From NCBI GenBank assembly GCA_021414065.1, contig JAIOPE010000062.1, forward strand, positions 1 through 44,299: DNA of 44,299 nucleotides, read 5' to 3'. Both the position numbers and the translations under genes were made by a program. Origin of the DNA: Planctomycetota bacterium (lineage in GTDB: Bacteria > Planctomycetota > JAJSAM01 > JAJVHW01). This document shows, in pieces, positions 27,097 through 35,522 of this stretch (the first letter of the stretch is position 1; every line of letters starts with the position of its first letter). The notes under the pieces were generated by a model. The model searched no databases, was not told the origin of the DNA, and saw nothing but the letters and a program-made list of their open reading frames with translations.

Positions 27097-28545
27097 TCAC
27101 TCCTTGCCGGTCCACTTGGCTCCCATCGCGCGCTCCTGGCGGACGAAATCGTCCGAGAGCAGGAAATCTACCAGCTTCCGACGATCGGGGTCGATCTGCC
27201 CCGAGACGTCGCGCTCCCTGCGGAGCCGAGCGAGCGCCCCGTCGTCACGGATCCGTGCCAACGCGAAGAGCGCCTCGCGGCCGACTTCGCGATCCGACGA
27301 AGCGAGCCCGGCGAGCGTGTCCACCGCCGAACCGGCGCGCATGTGACCAAGTGCGACCACGCAGGTGCGGCGGACGCCGATCGAGGCGTCGGTCACCGCC
27401 AGCGAGATCAGCCTCGGCACGAGATCGACGATTCGCACCTCACCAACCGCGGCCGCAGCAGCCTCGCGGACCGACGCGTCTGGATCTGCGAGCGCCCGCA
27501 CCACGAGCGGCGCGGCGCCGCGGTCGGCCTTTGCCGCAGCGTCGAGCACAGCGGACCTGCGCTCCTCGGGACGGGTCCTCGCGCCGTCGTACCGGCGCAC
27601 GAACGGTTCGATGTCGGCCGTCGCGCCGGGCACGGCGCGCGACGGCGTCGCGCCTGTGCCGCCGCCCGCGACCGGCGCAGACTTCGGGCGACTGGCGACC
27701 GGTGCGCGGTCGAGCGCCGACTGTGCGAGTCGCTTCAGGTTTGCGTCCTGGAGGTTCGGGATCGCCTTCGAGAGGGCGGCCGCGTCGTCGGGTTCGAGAC
27801 CGCTCGGGAACGCTTCCGCGAACGCTGCGTACTCGCGGACCGCGTTCGCGCGGGCCCAGCCCGATTCGGACCGAACGGCGCTCCTCAGGTACGCGAGCAA
27901 CGCCTCGCGCCGCTCCTCTGGCTCCGGGAGCATCTCGATGGCGACGTACGTCCGGAGTGTGCGCAGGCGGGCCGGACCGTCGGTGTCGTCCACGGGAGAC
28001 ACCTCGAGTGCCTCGAACCCGCCGGCCGGCAGCAGTCGCAAGACGAACAGTGCCGATCCGCCGGGCGCCGGCGCGAGCCCCTTCGCGCCGCAGAGCACCG
28101 TGTAGGGAGCACTCTCCAGGTCCGGGTCGCCCCAGATCACGTCCTGCTCGCCGACACGCAGGACCTCCGCGCCCGCCCCGGCTGGCGACACCGACACGAC
28201 CTGCGCGACCACCATCCGGTGGCACCGGGCGAAGACCGTACGTCCGACGTGGGAAATCGGCCCCGCCGGGTCGGCCGTGGGCGCAGTCGGTCGGTCGAGT
28301 GGAAACTGCGAGGCCGGCACCTTCACCGCGCCGGGCAGATCCGGCGTGCGCTCCGTTCGGTCCGCAGCGCCGGACCTGCAAGCCGCGAGCGCAAGGCCGA
28401 CGAGCACCGCGGCGGCGGGACTCCAGACCCGCGAACCGGGTCGCGGGGCCGAGGGGTCCGCCACACAGGGGGCGACGTCGGCCGACGCCGCGTGGAGATT
28501 CCGGCCGGAAGTTCCCGGGCGGTGGCGCCGAAGGCGTGCGGTCAT
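27097..28545 (-). CDS. HEAT-repeat lipoprotein
   Basis: About 482 residues. A hydrophobic stretch ending VLVGLALAAC followed by RSGA is a lipobox with Cys56 counted from ATG 28545. A GTG at 28464 would give a more usual 28-residue signal, so the true start may be there. Neither has a good ribosome binding site, and a TTG at 28602 also opens the frame. The middle (about 100-230) contains FVLRLLPAGGFEALEVSP and YVAIEMLPEPEERREALLAYL. The C-terminal 200 residues carry HEAT repeats: LADPDASVREAAAAAVGEV, LAVTDASIGVRRTCVVALG and LASSDREVGREALFALARI. It is an envelope scaffold of unknown partner. It ends four bases before the second HEAT-repeat gene, which is translated from a site overlapping this stop. 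Confidence 0.78.
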   Translation of the reverse strand: MTARLRRHRPGTSGRNLHAASADVAPCVADPSAPRPGSRVWSPAAAVLVGLALAACRSGAADRTERTPDLPGAVKVPASQFPLDRPTAPTADPAGPISHVGRTVFARCHRMVVAQVVSVSPAGAGAEVLRVGEQDVIWGDPDLESAPYTVLCGAKGLAPAPGGSALFVLRLLPAGGFEALEVSPVDDTDGPARLRTLRTYVAIEMLPEPEERREALLAYLRSAVRSESGWARANAVREYAAFAEAFPSGLEPDDAAALSKAIPNLQDANLKRLAQSALDRAPVASRPKSAPVAGGGTGATPSRAVPGATADIEPFVRRYDGARTRPEERRSAVLDAAAKADRGAAPLVVRALADPDASVREAAAAAVGEVRIVDLVPRLISLAVTDASIGVRRTCVVALGHMRAGSAVDTLAGLASSDREVGREALFALARIRDDGALARLRRERDVSGQIDPDRRKLVDFLLSDDFVRQERAMGAKWTGKE

Positions 28546-28652
28546 GGGAACAGAGTGAACGATCCGCGTCAGGGACACGTCACGGGAGCGGGCGGGTGAC
28601 AAGCATCGTTTCCACCCGCCGGGAAACCAGCGTTACGAGTTCGCACGGTGCC

Positions 28653-28692
28653 GGTTGGCTCCCGGTTGGCTCCCGGTTGGCTCGCGGTTGGC
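28653..28692. repeat. 11-bp tandem repeat
   Basis: GGTTGGCTCCC occurs twice exactly (28653, 28664), then as GGTTGGCTCGC (28675) and as a partial GGTTGGCG (28686). It is non-coding. Confidence 0.9.
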
Positions 28693-28814
28693 GCACCGGG
28701 CGCCGGCGGCAACTTCAGGACTCCCGTCCCAGAGCGCGTCCAGCCCCGGGGGTCGGGGACGCCGGGCAGGGCGGCACACGCACGGAATCCGAACGACGGG
28801 GGCCGGAAATGCGG

Positions 28815-28857
28815 CCGGGGGCACCGCCCGGATTCTCAATCCGAGAGGCGCCCCCGG
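28815..28857. repeat. 43-base imperfect hairpin
   Basis: The outer stem CCGGGGGC/GCCCCCGG (28815-28822 with 28850-28857) and inner stem CGGATT/AATCCG (28829-28834 with 28838-28843) enclose a CTC loop. The six positions between the stems pair partly (three mismatches). No T-run follows on either strand, so it is a poor intrinsic terminator. A small RNA or an mRNA 3'-end structure for the gene at 29054-29335 is possible. Confidence 0.5.
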
Positions 28858-29019
28858 GGCGTGCGGAACGGTGGCGTGCGAAACGATGGCGGGTGGCGGC
28901 GGTCGGCGAATGAGGCGGGGCTCACCCGGACAACTCACGGACCCGAAACGACGTTGGGTCGGGGAACGGGCGCCCCACCGCGCGTGGCCGAGGCACGCCC
29001 GCCGAGGCGGACGGAGCGT

Positions 29020-29051
29020 GAACGGCCCGCAGAACGGCCCGCAGAACGGCC
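29020..29051. repeat. 12-bp tandem repeat
   Basis: GAACGGCCCGCA is present twice exactly (29020-29031, 29032-29043) with a partial third copy (GAACGGCC, 29044-29051). It lies just past the stop codon of the small gene at 29054-29335. Confidence 0.85.
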
Positions 29052-29053
29052 GG

Positions 29054-29335
29054 TCAGAAGCCGCCCGCGGCCGCCATGCGACCGTGGATTCGGTAGATCC
29101 TGGCCTCGGGCTTGTCCCGGCGCCGCTTGTCGCGACGGGCGTCGGTCTCCTTCTCCTCGTGCATCCGCTCGAAACGTTCGCATTCCGAGAGGCTGCCCGT
29201 GAAGACCGGTCGCTGGTCCACGAGGACCTCGTAGTACGCCCGACCGCGGATCACGGCGACGAGGCGCCGCTCCGTGACCGGGATGTTGGACTTCGAGGTG
29301 ATCCGCTCGTCGCGCAGTTCGGTTCTGTTTTCCAT
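29054..29335 (-). CDS. Small hypothetical protein
   Basis: A 93-residue protein I cannot assign to a named family. It begins MENRTELRDERITSKSNIPV and has a short beta-rich centre, RRLVAVIRGRAYYEVLVDQR followed by PVFTGSLSECERF, which reads like two strands, a turn and a helix. A very basic tail follows (KETDARRDKRRRDKPEARIY). No signal peptide or membrane segment is seen, so it should be cytoplasmic. The arrangement, a small strand-rich core with a basic tail, could suit nucleic-acid or membrane-surface binding, but that is a guess. The start is well supported by AGGAGG five bases before ATG, in the leader string CACAGGAGG also found before gcvP. It lies 145 bases downstream of the anti-sigma gene on the same strand. 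Confidence 0.7.
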   Translation of the reverse strand: MENRTELRDERITSKSNIPVTERRLVAVIRGRAYYEVLVDQRPVFTGSLSECERFERMHEEKETDARRDKRRRDKPEARIYRIHGRMAAAGGF

Positions 29336-29480
29336 GGCTGCCTCCTGTGCCGAGACAGGAGCAAGGACCGTGCCCATGGCGTGCGCGCCGCGCCGGAAAT
29401 CCTCTGCCGGGCCGGCCCAGGCTGGACGGATGGTGCGGCCGCGCGCGCGGCGGTCTCGGAGTCGTCCCGACCGGGAAGGG

Positions 29481-31037
29481 TTACCGACGGTACGCGCGGG
29501 TGACGGTCACGACGCCGTAGGCGGTCTCGACGATCGTGGACACCGGCGGCACCGAGCGCTGCGACGGAGCCCAGCTTCCGTCGGCGCGTTGCGCTGCGAG
29601 GGCGGACCGCACGGGCTCCCGGATCGGCCGCCCGAGTGCGGCGAGGGCAGCGGCGGCACGCGCGGCGTCGAGCGTCGAGCTCGCAGCGAGCGTGCAGATG
29701 CGGGAACTCAGGCTCGCGACGAGCGGCTCGGAGAGCGGTCGCGCGCCGGCGTCGGCCGCCACCTCGGCCAGGGCGGCGGTGAGCACGACGCCCTCCTCCT
29801 GGCCGTGACCCGCAACGTGGCCATCGGGCGAGCGCATGTAGTCGAGGCGGCGCACGAGCGAGGCGAGGGACGCCGACGTGTCGCGGAGCCCCGCGGTGCG
29901 GACATCCGCAAGTGCGGCCACGACCGACACCGAGGCCGACGCGCCCAGTCGCGACCGCGCCGCAGCCGGGGCGTCAGCTCGACGGGCAGCGGCCGACTCG
30001 AGTCGCGCGGCGAAGGACGCCACGGCCGACGACCGGCGCGCACGCTCAGCCCGGCCGAGGCGCCCGTAATCGGCGACGAGCTGGGCGGTCAGCGCACGGA
30101 GGGCCAGCGCGTCGTCCTCGATCGCGACCGCATCGTCCGCAGGCGCCTCCGCGTGCCGTTCGAGCCACGCGACGGAGAGCGCGAGCTGGCCGTCGTCCAC
30201 CGAGGTGCGCCCCTGGCCGGCAAACGCGAGGACCGTCGCGGACGTGGCTGCCAGCCGCTCCGCGGGAGTTCCGAGCGAGCCGTCGGCGCCGCGCTGCGCA
30301 GCGAGCCACGCGAGGCCGCGGTCCAGCGCGATCTCGGCCCGGTCCGCACCGTGACCGTCGAGATCGCCGAGGGCGACGCGCAACGCCGCGCGACGGGTCT
30401 CGGTCGCGCCGGACGCGCCCCACCGAGCAGCGGTGGTCGAGTTCGGGAAGACGGCTCCCGGCGCGCCGGGGGCTGCGACGCCGTCAACCGTGGCAGGGTC
30501 GAACGGGGCGATCGACGCCGTGCGATCCGGGCCGGCGTCCGCGGCGCGATCGGGCAACGTGACGGTGTCGCCCGGCTGAATGCGAACGACGGTCGGCCGA
30601 TCGGGCGACGACGACGACCTCGCGAGGACCACCGCCAGCAGGATCGCTGCGGCCGCGTGCAGACCGACCGACGCGAGCGTGAAGCGCCGGAAGCCGGCCG
30701 ACTCGTCGTAGCGGGCCCGCGCACGCCCCCAGAGGCTGAGCGCCGGGGCCGGGGCTGCCGACTCGTCGAGCGCCGAATCCAGCGTCCGACGCAGCCGTGC
30801 CGACGCCGCCGCGGACGGTTCGATGTCGGTGGAACGGGAGACCAGTTCGAAGACGCGGCGGGTGCGACGGAGCTCGGCGGCGCAGGCGGCGCACGATGCG
30901 AGGTGGGACCGCACGGCGGCAGCGTCGGCCGCCCCGAGCTCGTCGCGGTCGAAGGCGACGAGCTCGGACCGGACGCCGACGCAGGGCGATGCCCCGCGCG
31001 CGCTCCGATCCTGTCCGTCGTCCTGCCGGTCGTTCAT
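29481..31037 (-). CDS. Zinc-finger anti-sigma factor fused to an alpha/alpha-toroid-like domain
   Basis: A 518-residue membrane protein encoded directly after an ECF sigma factor. Residues 20-60 are a zinc-binding anti-sigma domain: H45, C49 and C52 in SHLASCAACAAEL form the HxxxCxxC motif. One transmembrane helix (about 121-139, LASVGLHAAAAILLAVVLA) follows. Beyond it, outside the cytoplasm, residues about 235-510 contain helical repeats such as ALDRGLAWLAAQRGADGSLG, VAWLERHAEAP and AALAALGRPIREPVRSAL, with closing AQRADGSWAPSQ. This resembles the alpha/alpha barrel of prenyltransferase/squalene-cyclase-like domains, where QxxDGSW is recurrent. It probably holds the sigma factor inactive until an external cue is sensed by this domain. 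The toroid assignment is from pattern only. Confidence 0.8.
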   Translation of the reverse strand: MNDRQDDGQDRSARGASPCVGVRSELVAFDRDELGAADAAAVRSHLASCAACAAELRRTRRVFELVSRSTDIEPSAAASARLRRTLDSALDESAAPAPALSLWGRARARYDESAGFRRFTLASVGLHAAAAILLAVVLARSSSSPDRPTVVRIQPGDTVTLPDRAADAGPDRTASIAPFDPATVDGVAAPGAPGAVFPNSTTAARWGASGATETRRAALRVALGDLDGHGADRAEIALDRGLAWLAAQRGADGSLGTPAERLAATSATVLAFAGQGRTSVDDGQLALSVAWLERHAEAPADDAVAIEDDALALRALTAQLVADYGRLGRAERARRSSAVASFAARLESAAARRADAPAAARSRLGASASVSVVAALADVRTAGLRDTSASLASLVRRLDYMRSPDGHVAGHGQEEGVVLTAALAEVAADAGARPLSEPLVASLSSRICTLAASSTLDAARAAAALAALGRPIREPVRSALAAQRADGSWAPSQRSVPPVSTIVETAYGVVTVTRAYRR

Positions 31038-31120
31038 GTCGCTTGCCTGGTTCCTGTCTGCTTCGTCCCGTGCATGTTCGTTTCTGAGCGCGTTCGAGTC
31101 AGCGGCGGGTCACCGGCGAG

Positions 31121-31747
31121 TCAGTGGGAAGTGCCGCCGCGGCGTTCGTCGTCCTCGTTCTCGTCTTCGTTGCCGAGCCCCTCGGCTTCCAACAACTCCC
31201 GGAGCCGGGTGGTCGCCGCGTGCATCCTGGACTTCACCGTCCCGACGGGGACACCGAGCACATCGCCGATCTCGGCGTACTTGAGCCCGCGGGTCTCCGC
31301 CAGCACGAATACCTGCCGCTGTTCTTCCGAGAGCCTCGACAGCGCCCGGTTGATGCGAGCTGACAGTTCCCGGTCGGAAGCCGCTTCCTCCGGCCTGCGT
31401 CCGGGGCCCGCCACCACCGACTCAAGCGTTCCGCCCTCGTCCGTCACCTCGGTCTCGAGGCTGGTGAGCGTGGGCGCCGCCTTGCGCGAGCGGTAGCGAT
31501 CGATCCAGTGGTTCTCCGCGATCCGATACAGATACGTCGTGAACTTCGCGTCCGGCCGCCACGCACCGCGGTGGCGAACCAACCGGAGGAAGACCTCCTG
31601 CACGCAGTCCTCGGCCAGCGCCCTGTCGAAGGAGCGCCGGAAGAAGAACCGGAGCAGTCCGCGCTCGTGACGGTCCACGAGCAGCCGGAACGCCTCGTCG
31701 TCGCCGCCTCCGAACCGTTCCATGAGTTCGGCGTCGGTTGGAGACAT
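31121..31747 (-). CDS. ECF-type RNA polymerase sigma factor
   Basis: A 208-residue sigma-70 family factor with only regions 2 and 4. Region 2 (about 1-92) has DEAFRLLVDRHERGLLRFF, the core-binding DCVQEVFLRLVRH and YLYRIAENHWIDRYRSRK. Region 4 (about 138-190) has LSRLSEEQRQVFVLAETRGL and the helix-turn-helix KYAEIGDVLGVPVGTVKSRM. The C-terminus is acidic (NEDENEDDERR). The downstream gene, 83 bases on, encodes its likely membrane anti-sigma partner. Upstream lie 169 bases and then the 1201-residue secreted protein. GGAACAC at 31821-31827 (minus-strand reading) resembles an ECF -35 element, but no -10 stands at the right distance. ATG 31747 was chosen; the longer frame to 32059 overlaps the secreted-protein gene. 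Confidence 0.95.
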   Translation of the reverse strand: MSPTDAELMERFGGGDDEAFRLLVDRHERGLLRFFFRRSFDRALAEDCVQEVFLRLVRHRGAWRPDAKFTTYLYRIAENHWIDRYRSRKAAPTLTSLETEVTDEGGTLESVVAGPGRRPEEAASDRELSARINRALSRLSEEQRQVFVLAETRGLKYAEIGDVLGVPVGTVKSRMHAATTRLRELLEAEGLGNEDENEDDERRGGTSH

Positions 31748-31867
31748 TCCGGTCGGGTCTTGTGAACGGGTCACGTGGGAAAAGGTTCGATGCGGTCCTC
31801 GGTCGGGTGACGGGCAGGCGGTGTTCCGGGGGAGCAGGGCCCGACGCAATCGCCGCGCCGCCGCCTC

Positions 31868-31901
31868 CCGGCGGGAACCGTCCGCCGGGGCGCCGCGCCC
31901 C
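31868..31901 (-). terminator. Twin hairpins after the 1201-residue protein gene
   Basis: Read on the minus strand, 16 bases after the stop at 31917, a 6-bp stem (GGGGCG/CGCCCC, 3-base loop, 31887-31901) and a 7-bp stem (CCGGCGG/CCGCCGG, 31868-31888) share two bases, so they are alternatives. There is no T-run. They may end the long operon or attenuate read-through into the sigma-factor gene. Confidence 0.4.
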
Positions 31902-31916
31902 GACCGTGGCCCCGTT

Positions 31917-34900
31917 CTACCGCTTCTGCGGCACGCGGAGGATGACCGTCTCGACGGTCTCCGCCCGGACGCGCACCCGTTGCAGGTCGTCGCGGCCGCG
32001 CCCGTCGGCGGCCCCGACGAAGTAGACTCCCGGCGCGAGCCCAGCGATCTCGACCGCACCGTCGGAGCCGGTGACGTACGCCGGGTCGGCCCCGCGGAGA
32101 ACGTCGTCGGGGCGCCGCACCGGGCGCGGGTCGGAGGAGTACACGTCGAGCAGGGTCACGGCCACGCCTGGAACAGGCACGTTGGCGGCTCCCGCTCTCG
32201 TCGCGACGACTCGCAGCGCTGCACCGCGCGGCAGCGTCACGTCGCCCAGGTCCCGCTCGCCTTCGTCCACTCGCACGGACCCGAGGTCCACGCGGCCCGA
32301 GCCGGAGGCGCCCACCGAGATCCGCCACGTCCCGCGCGACAGCCCGGAGAGGCGGACAACACCGTCCGTGGACGCCCAGGCCGTCACGGTTGGCTCCACG
32401 TCGGCGGCGCGTGCGGAATCCCATCGGCTCGACTTCGGCGAGTCGTCGATCTCGGCCGCGAAACGCTGCACCCGGCCGTCGCGCCGCGCGGTCGCCCACG
32501 CATTCGACACCGGCCGCCAGCGGTCGTCGCGGACGCGGAGCGCCACGCGGCCTTCCGGCGGCATGGCGACTCGAAGATCGATCGTGTTCGTGCCGGGCAC
32601 GACGACCACGCGGTGCGCGACCGCGGGCCCGAACCCGCCTCGACTCGCGACGAGGTCGTACACGCCCGCCGGAACGCGTCGCAACTCGAACATGCCGGTC
32701 TCGGTCGAGACGCCGGAGGCGATCGGACGGACGTCCCCCGCCACGCAGAGGTCGAGCGCCGCCCCCGCGATGGGGTCGCCGCCGACGAACGCCTCCACTC
32801 TGCCGGAGACGCTCTGCTCCGGAAGGCGGATGTCCACCAACTGCTCGTCACCACCAACGACGCGCACCGCACGCCGCCACGGCGTGGTCTGACCGGCGAC
32901 CGAGACTTCGAACTCGCCGTCGCCGGGCGGCACCGGCGCCAGCGCGTAGCGCCCCTGGGCGTCGGCGACTGCGGACACCTCGGCGGCCTGCGGCGCCGCC
33001 ACGTGCAGCAGAACACGGGCGAACGGTTCGTCGCGGCCGCCCGTCGTCACGCGCCCGGCCACGCGCGTTCCGCTGCCGCAATCGAGTCGGAGCGTCCACT
33101 CCGCCGACACCGCCGGAACATCGACTCGCGCGGCGCGGACCGTTGCACCGCTCTCGTCCCGCACGCGGACCACGGCCCCGCCCGGCGACAAACCGGTGAC
33201 CACGGCACGGCCGTAGTCGTCGGTCCGCCCGGATCGCACCGCGCCGCCGTCGCACTCGATCCTCACCTCGGCACGTGGCAGGACGGACGCTCCGTCGCGG
33301 AACAGTTCGACGCGCGCCACGACGCCTCGGGGCAGCGCGACCACTCCCAAATCGATCTCATCCGACTCGCGGACGACGCGCGGCTCCAGCGCGAACGCCC
33401 CGCGGTCGGGGGATTCGAACCGCACGCGCGCGATTCCCGGGGGAACGCCGCGCACGGAGAAGCGTCCCTCCGCATCCGATCTCCCCGTCGCAAGCCAGCG
33501 CTCGTCGCCGAACGCGAACACGCGGACCACGACGCCCTCGAGCAGGTTCCCGTCCTCCGCGCCCGTGACCACGCCGCGCACGGTCGATCCGGACGCGAGC
33601 ACCACCACGACTTCGTTCGCCGCGTCGCCCGGGATCGATACGTCCACGGCGGCGCCCGCGCTCGAGCCGCCACGGCCGTCGTCGGTGCCGGCCTCGATCC
33701 GCCACCGCCCGCGTGCGAGTCGCATCTCGAACGCGCCCGCCGGGTCGCTCACCAGGACATCGCGGCGGCCGACGCCGTCGATGCGCGCCGCGCGAACGGT
33801 CGCGCCGGTCACGGCCCGCCCCGCCTCGTCGCGCAGGCGCCCCCTCAGCATCACGGGCGGTCCGTACGGAACGGTGACCTGCCATGCCGACGGGAGCGAC
33901 ACGGTCGTGCGCCCGACGACGTCGCCGTTCTGCTCGGCGCGCAACTCGAACGGCCCCGCGGGCAGGCCGGAGAGCTTGAACGACTCCGCCACGACATCCG
34001 CTCGCAGGAGGTCGCCTGCGTTCGACGCTGCGCCTGCGATCGACGCCACGACGGTCGTCCCGTCCGGCGCGCCTGGGACGCGGCCGTCGAGCGTCCATCC
34101 CGCGAACGCCTTCAGCGTGCCGGCGTCGGTGCTGTCGTCGGCCTTGACGACGAATGGACCGAACGACGTCCCGGATCCGACGGGACGCCCGATCAGCCGG
34201 ACCCAGGCGTTTCCGGCCGGAAGTCCGTCGAACGCGAAACTGCCGTCGGCCAACGTGACCCCGCGGCCCGTGTCCCTCGCGGACGTGGGCGGCTCGGACG
34301 ACGTTGCGACGATCGTGGCGTCGGCGACCGGGAGCCCTTCGAGATCGAGGATCACGCCGGTGAGGCCCGCGCCCGCGGCGAACTTCGCCAAGAGGACCAG
34401 CGACGACCCGCCCGACGGTAGCGAGACGCCTTCGATGCGCACCGGCATCCACCCGGGCGACTCCAGGACGACCGCGACGCCGTCGGCGGGCGGCAGGTCC
34501 GGGATCGAGATGCCGCCGCCGATGCCGACGACTGCGAACGACTCGTGCCGCGTGGCGAGAACGTGCGGCGGATAGACGAACGTGGCACGCACGGCCGTCA
34601 CGACGCGACCTTCCGGAGCCACCGCGTGCGCTCGGAACTCCGACGTACGGGCCGCGGTGAACTCGAGCCCGCCGCGGTCGGCGCCGTCGCGGAGCACGAG
34701 CGTCCGCGCAGCGGGCGGCGCAAACCCAGGTCCGTCGAACGTGAGCACCCACGGCCCCGGCGGAACCGTCTCGAACGTGAACGCACCGTCGTCCGAGACA
34801 TGCACCGTACGGGGACCGAGTCGCGCAGTCGCTCCCTTCGCCGGCGCACCGCCCGGCGCGAGGACCAGCGTTCCGGAGACGCGCGATCCGCGTCCCAGCA

Positions 34901-35522
34901 CGACGGTCGCGCCGCGGCGCGGGTCCACGGGAAAGACCGTCGCGTCCACGAACCCATCCGCGTGCGCCGTGACGGACAGAGACACGTCCGGGACGCCCGG
35001 GAACGCGACCCGCCCGGACCCGTCCGTGCGACCTGCCACGCGGTAGACGTGCAGGTCCGCTGCGCGTTGCAGCGGCATCACGGCCTCGACGAGGACCTCC
35101 GCGTCCGCGACGGACTCACCGGCGGCGTTCGTCACGCGGACCTCGGGAGCCGGGCCGGGCGCAAGGAGAACGTCGAACGGCAGCGGTTTGCCGACACGGA
35201 GGCCGACCGGCGCACGCCCCGGCGCCCAGACGAGCACGGTGCCGCCCTCGCCCTGGAACGGCAGCCGGATGCGGCCGTTGCCGTCTGCACGGGCAGCGGA
35301 GCCGGCCGCTTCCTGCGTGCCCCATCCGGGGTCCACGTAGGCCGCGAGGGCGTCGGTCACCGGACGCCCGGGATCGAGAAGCGTCATGCCCTCGCGGACC
35401 GCGATCTCGACCTCGCCCTGCGCCGGTGCGTCCTGCGCGAGCACCGGGAACTGCGCCGCGCCCGACACGGCGCCCCACAGGGCGAGCCCGACTGCCGCGC
35501 ACAGCGCTCGAAGTCGCGTCAC
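31917..35522 (-). CDS. Large secreted protein of repeated carboxypeptidase-regulatory-like domains
   Basis: A 1201-residue extracytoplasmic protein. Residues 1-24 are a signal peptide (MTRLRALCAAVGLALWGAVS, then GAAQ). The rest is a chain of roughly ten short beta-sandwich units resembling CarboxypepD_reg/Ig-like domains. Each unit has a G.V.D..G.P..GA.V.....G...T..DG.F.....P.G...V pattern, for example GRSDAEGRFSVRGVPPG, VADAQGRYALAPVPPGDG and STETGMFELRRVPAGVYD. Nothing marks an enzyme site, and there is no C-terminal membrane anchor or sorting signal that I can see (it ends VETVILRVPQKR). A surface, matrix or adhesion role is plausible. The GTG start overlaps the tsaE stop (GTGA), so this protein is the last gene of a long operon; the ECF sigma factor lies 169 bases downstream. 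Confidence 0.85.
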   Translation of the reverse strand: MTRLRALCAAVGLALWGAVSGAAQFPVLAQDAPAQGEVEIAVREGMTLLDPGRPVTDALAAYVDPGWGTQEAAGSAARADGNGRIRLPFQGEGGTVLVWAPGRAPVGLRVGKPLPFDVLLAPGPAPEVRVTNAAGESVADAEVLVEAVMPLQRAADLHVYRVAGRTDGSGRVAFPGVPDVSLSVTAHADGFVDATVFPVDPRRGATVVLGRGSRVSGTLVLAPGGAPAKGATARLGPRTVHVSDDGAFTFETVPPGPWVLTFDGPGFAPPAARTLVLRDGADRGGLEFTAARTSEFRAHAVAPEGRVVTAVRATFVYPPHVLATRHESFAVVGIGGGISIPDLPPADGVAVVLESPGWMPVRIEGVSLPSGGSSLVLLAKFAAGAGLTGVILDLEGLPVADATIVATSSEPPTSARDTGRGVTLADGSFAFDGLPAGNAWVRLIGRPVGSGTSFGPFVVKADDSTDAGTLKAFAGWTLDGRVPGAPDGTTVVASIAGAASNAGDLLRADVVAESFKLSGLPAGPFELRAEQNGDVVGRTTVSLPSAWQVTVPYGPPVMLRGRLRDEAGRAVTGATVRAARIDGVGRRDVLVSDPAGAFEMRLARGRWRIEAGTDDGRGGSSAGAAVDVSIPGDAANEVVVVLASGSTVRGVVTGAEDGNLLEGVVVRVFAFGDERWLATGRSDAEGRFSVRGVPPGIARVRFESPDRGAFALEPRVVRESDEIDLGVVALPRGVVARVELFRDGASVLPRAEVRIECDGGAVRSGRTDDYGRAVVTGLSPGGAVVRVRDESGATVRAARVDVPAVSAEWTLRLDCGSGTRVAGRVTTGGRDEPFARVLLHVAAPQAAEVSAVADAQGRYALAPVPPGDGEFEVSVAGQTTPWRRAVRVVGGDEQLVDIRLPEQSVSGRVEAFVGGDPIAGAALDLCVAGDVRPIASGVSTETGMFELRRVPAGVYDLVASRGGFGPAVAHRVVVVPGTNTIDLRVAMPPEGRVALRVRDDRWRPVSNAWATARRDGRVQRFAAEIDDSPKSSRWDSARAADVEPTVTAWASTDGVVRLSGLSRGTWRISVGASGSGRVDLGSVRVDEGERDLGDVTLPRGAALRVVATRAGAANVPVPGVAVTLLDVYSSDPRPVRRPDDVLRGADPAYVTGSDGAVEIAGLAPGVYFVGAADGRGRDDLQRVRVRAETVETVILRVPQKR

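Larger units (their letters stand above)
28546..29053. other. Gene-free region with tandem repeats and a long hairpin
   Basis: This 508-base stretch has no frame that looks coding; the open frames here are Pro/Arg/Gly-rich translations of GC-rich DNA. It contains an 11-base tandem repeat (28653-28692), a 43-base imperfect hairpin (28815-28857) and a 12-base tandem repeat next to the small downstream gene (29020-29051). It presumably also holds the promoter for the HEAT operon, which I cannot place. Confidence 0.6.

Noticed and set aside
28633..28938. 101-codon minus-strand frame in the gene-free region
   Set aside because: Pro/Arg-rich, crosses the tandem repeat and the hairpin, has no ribosome binding site and no recognisable motif.
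31750..31830. ECF-type promoter for the sigma-factor gene (GGAACAC on the minus strand)
   Set aside because: No CGTC-like -10 element lies 16-17 bases after it, so the match is probably chance.
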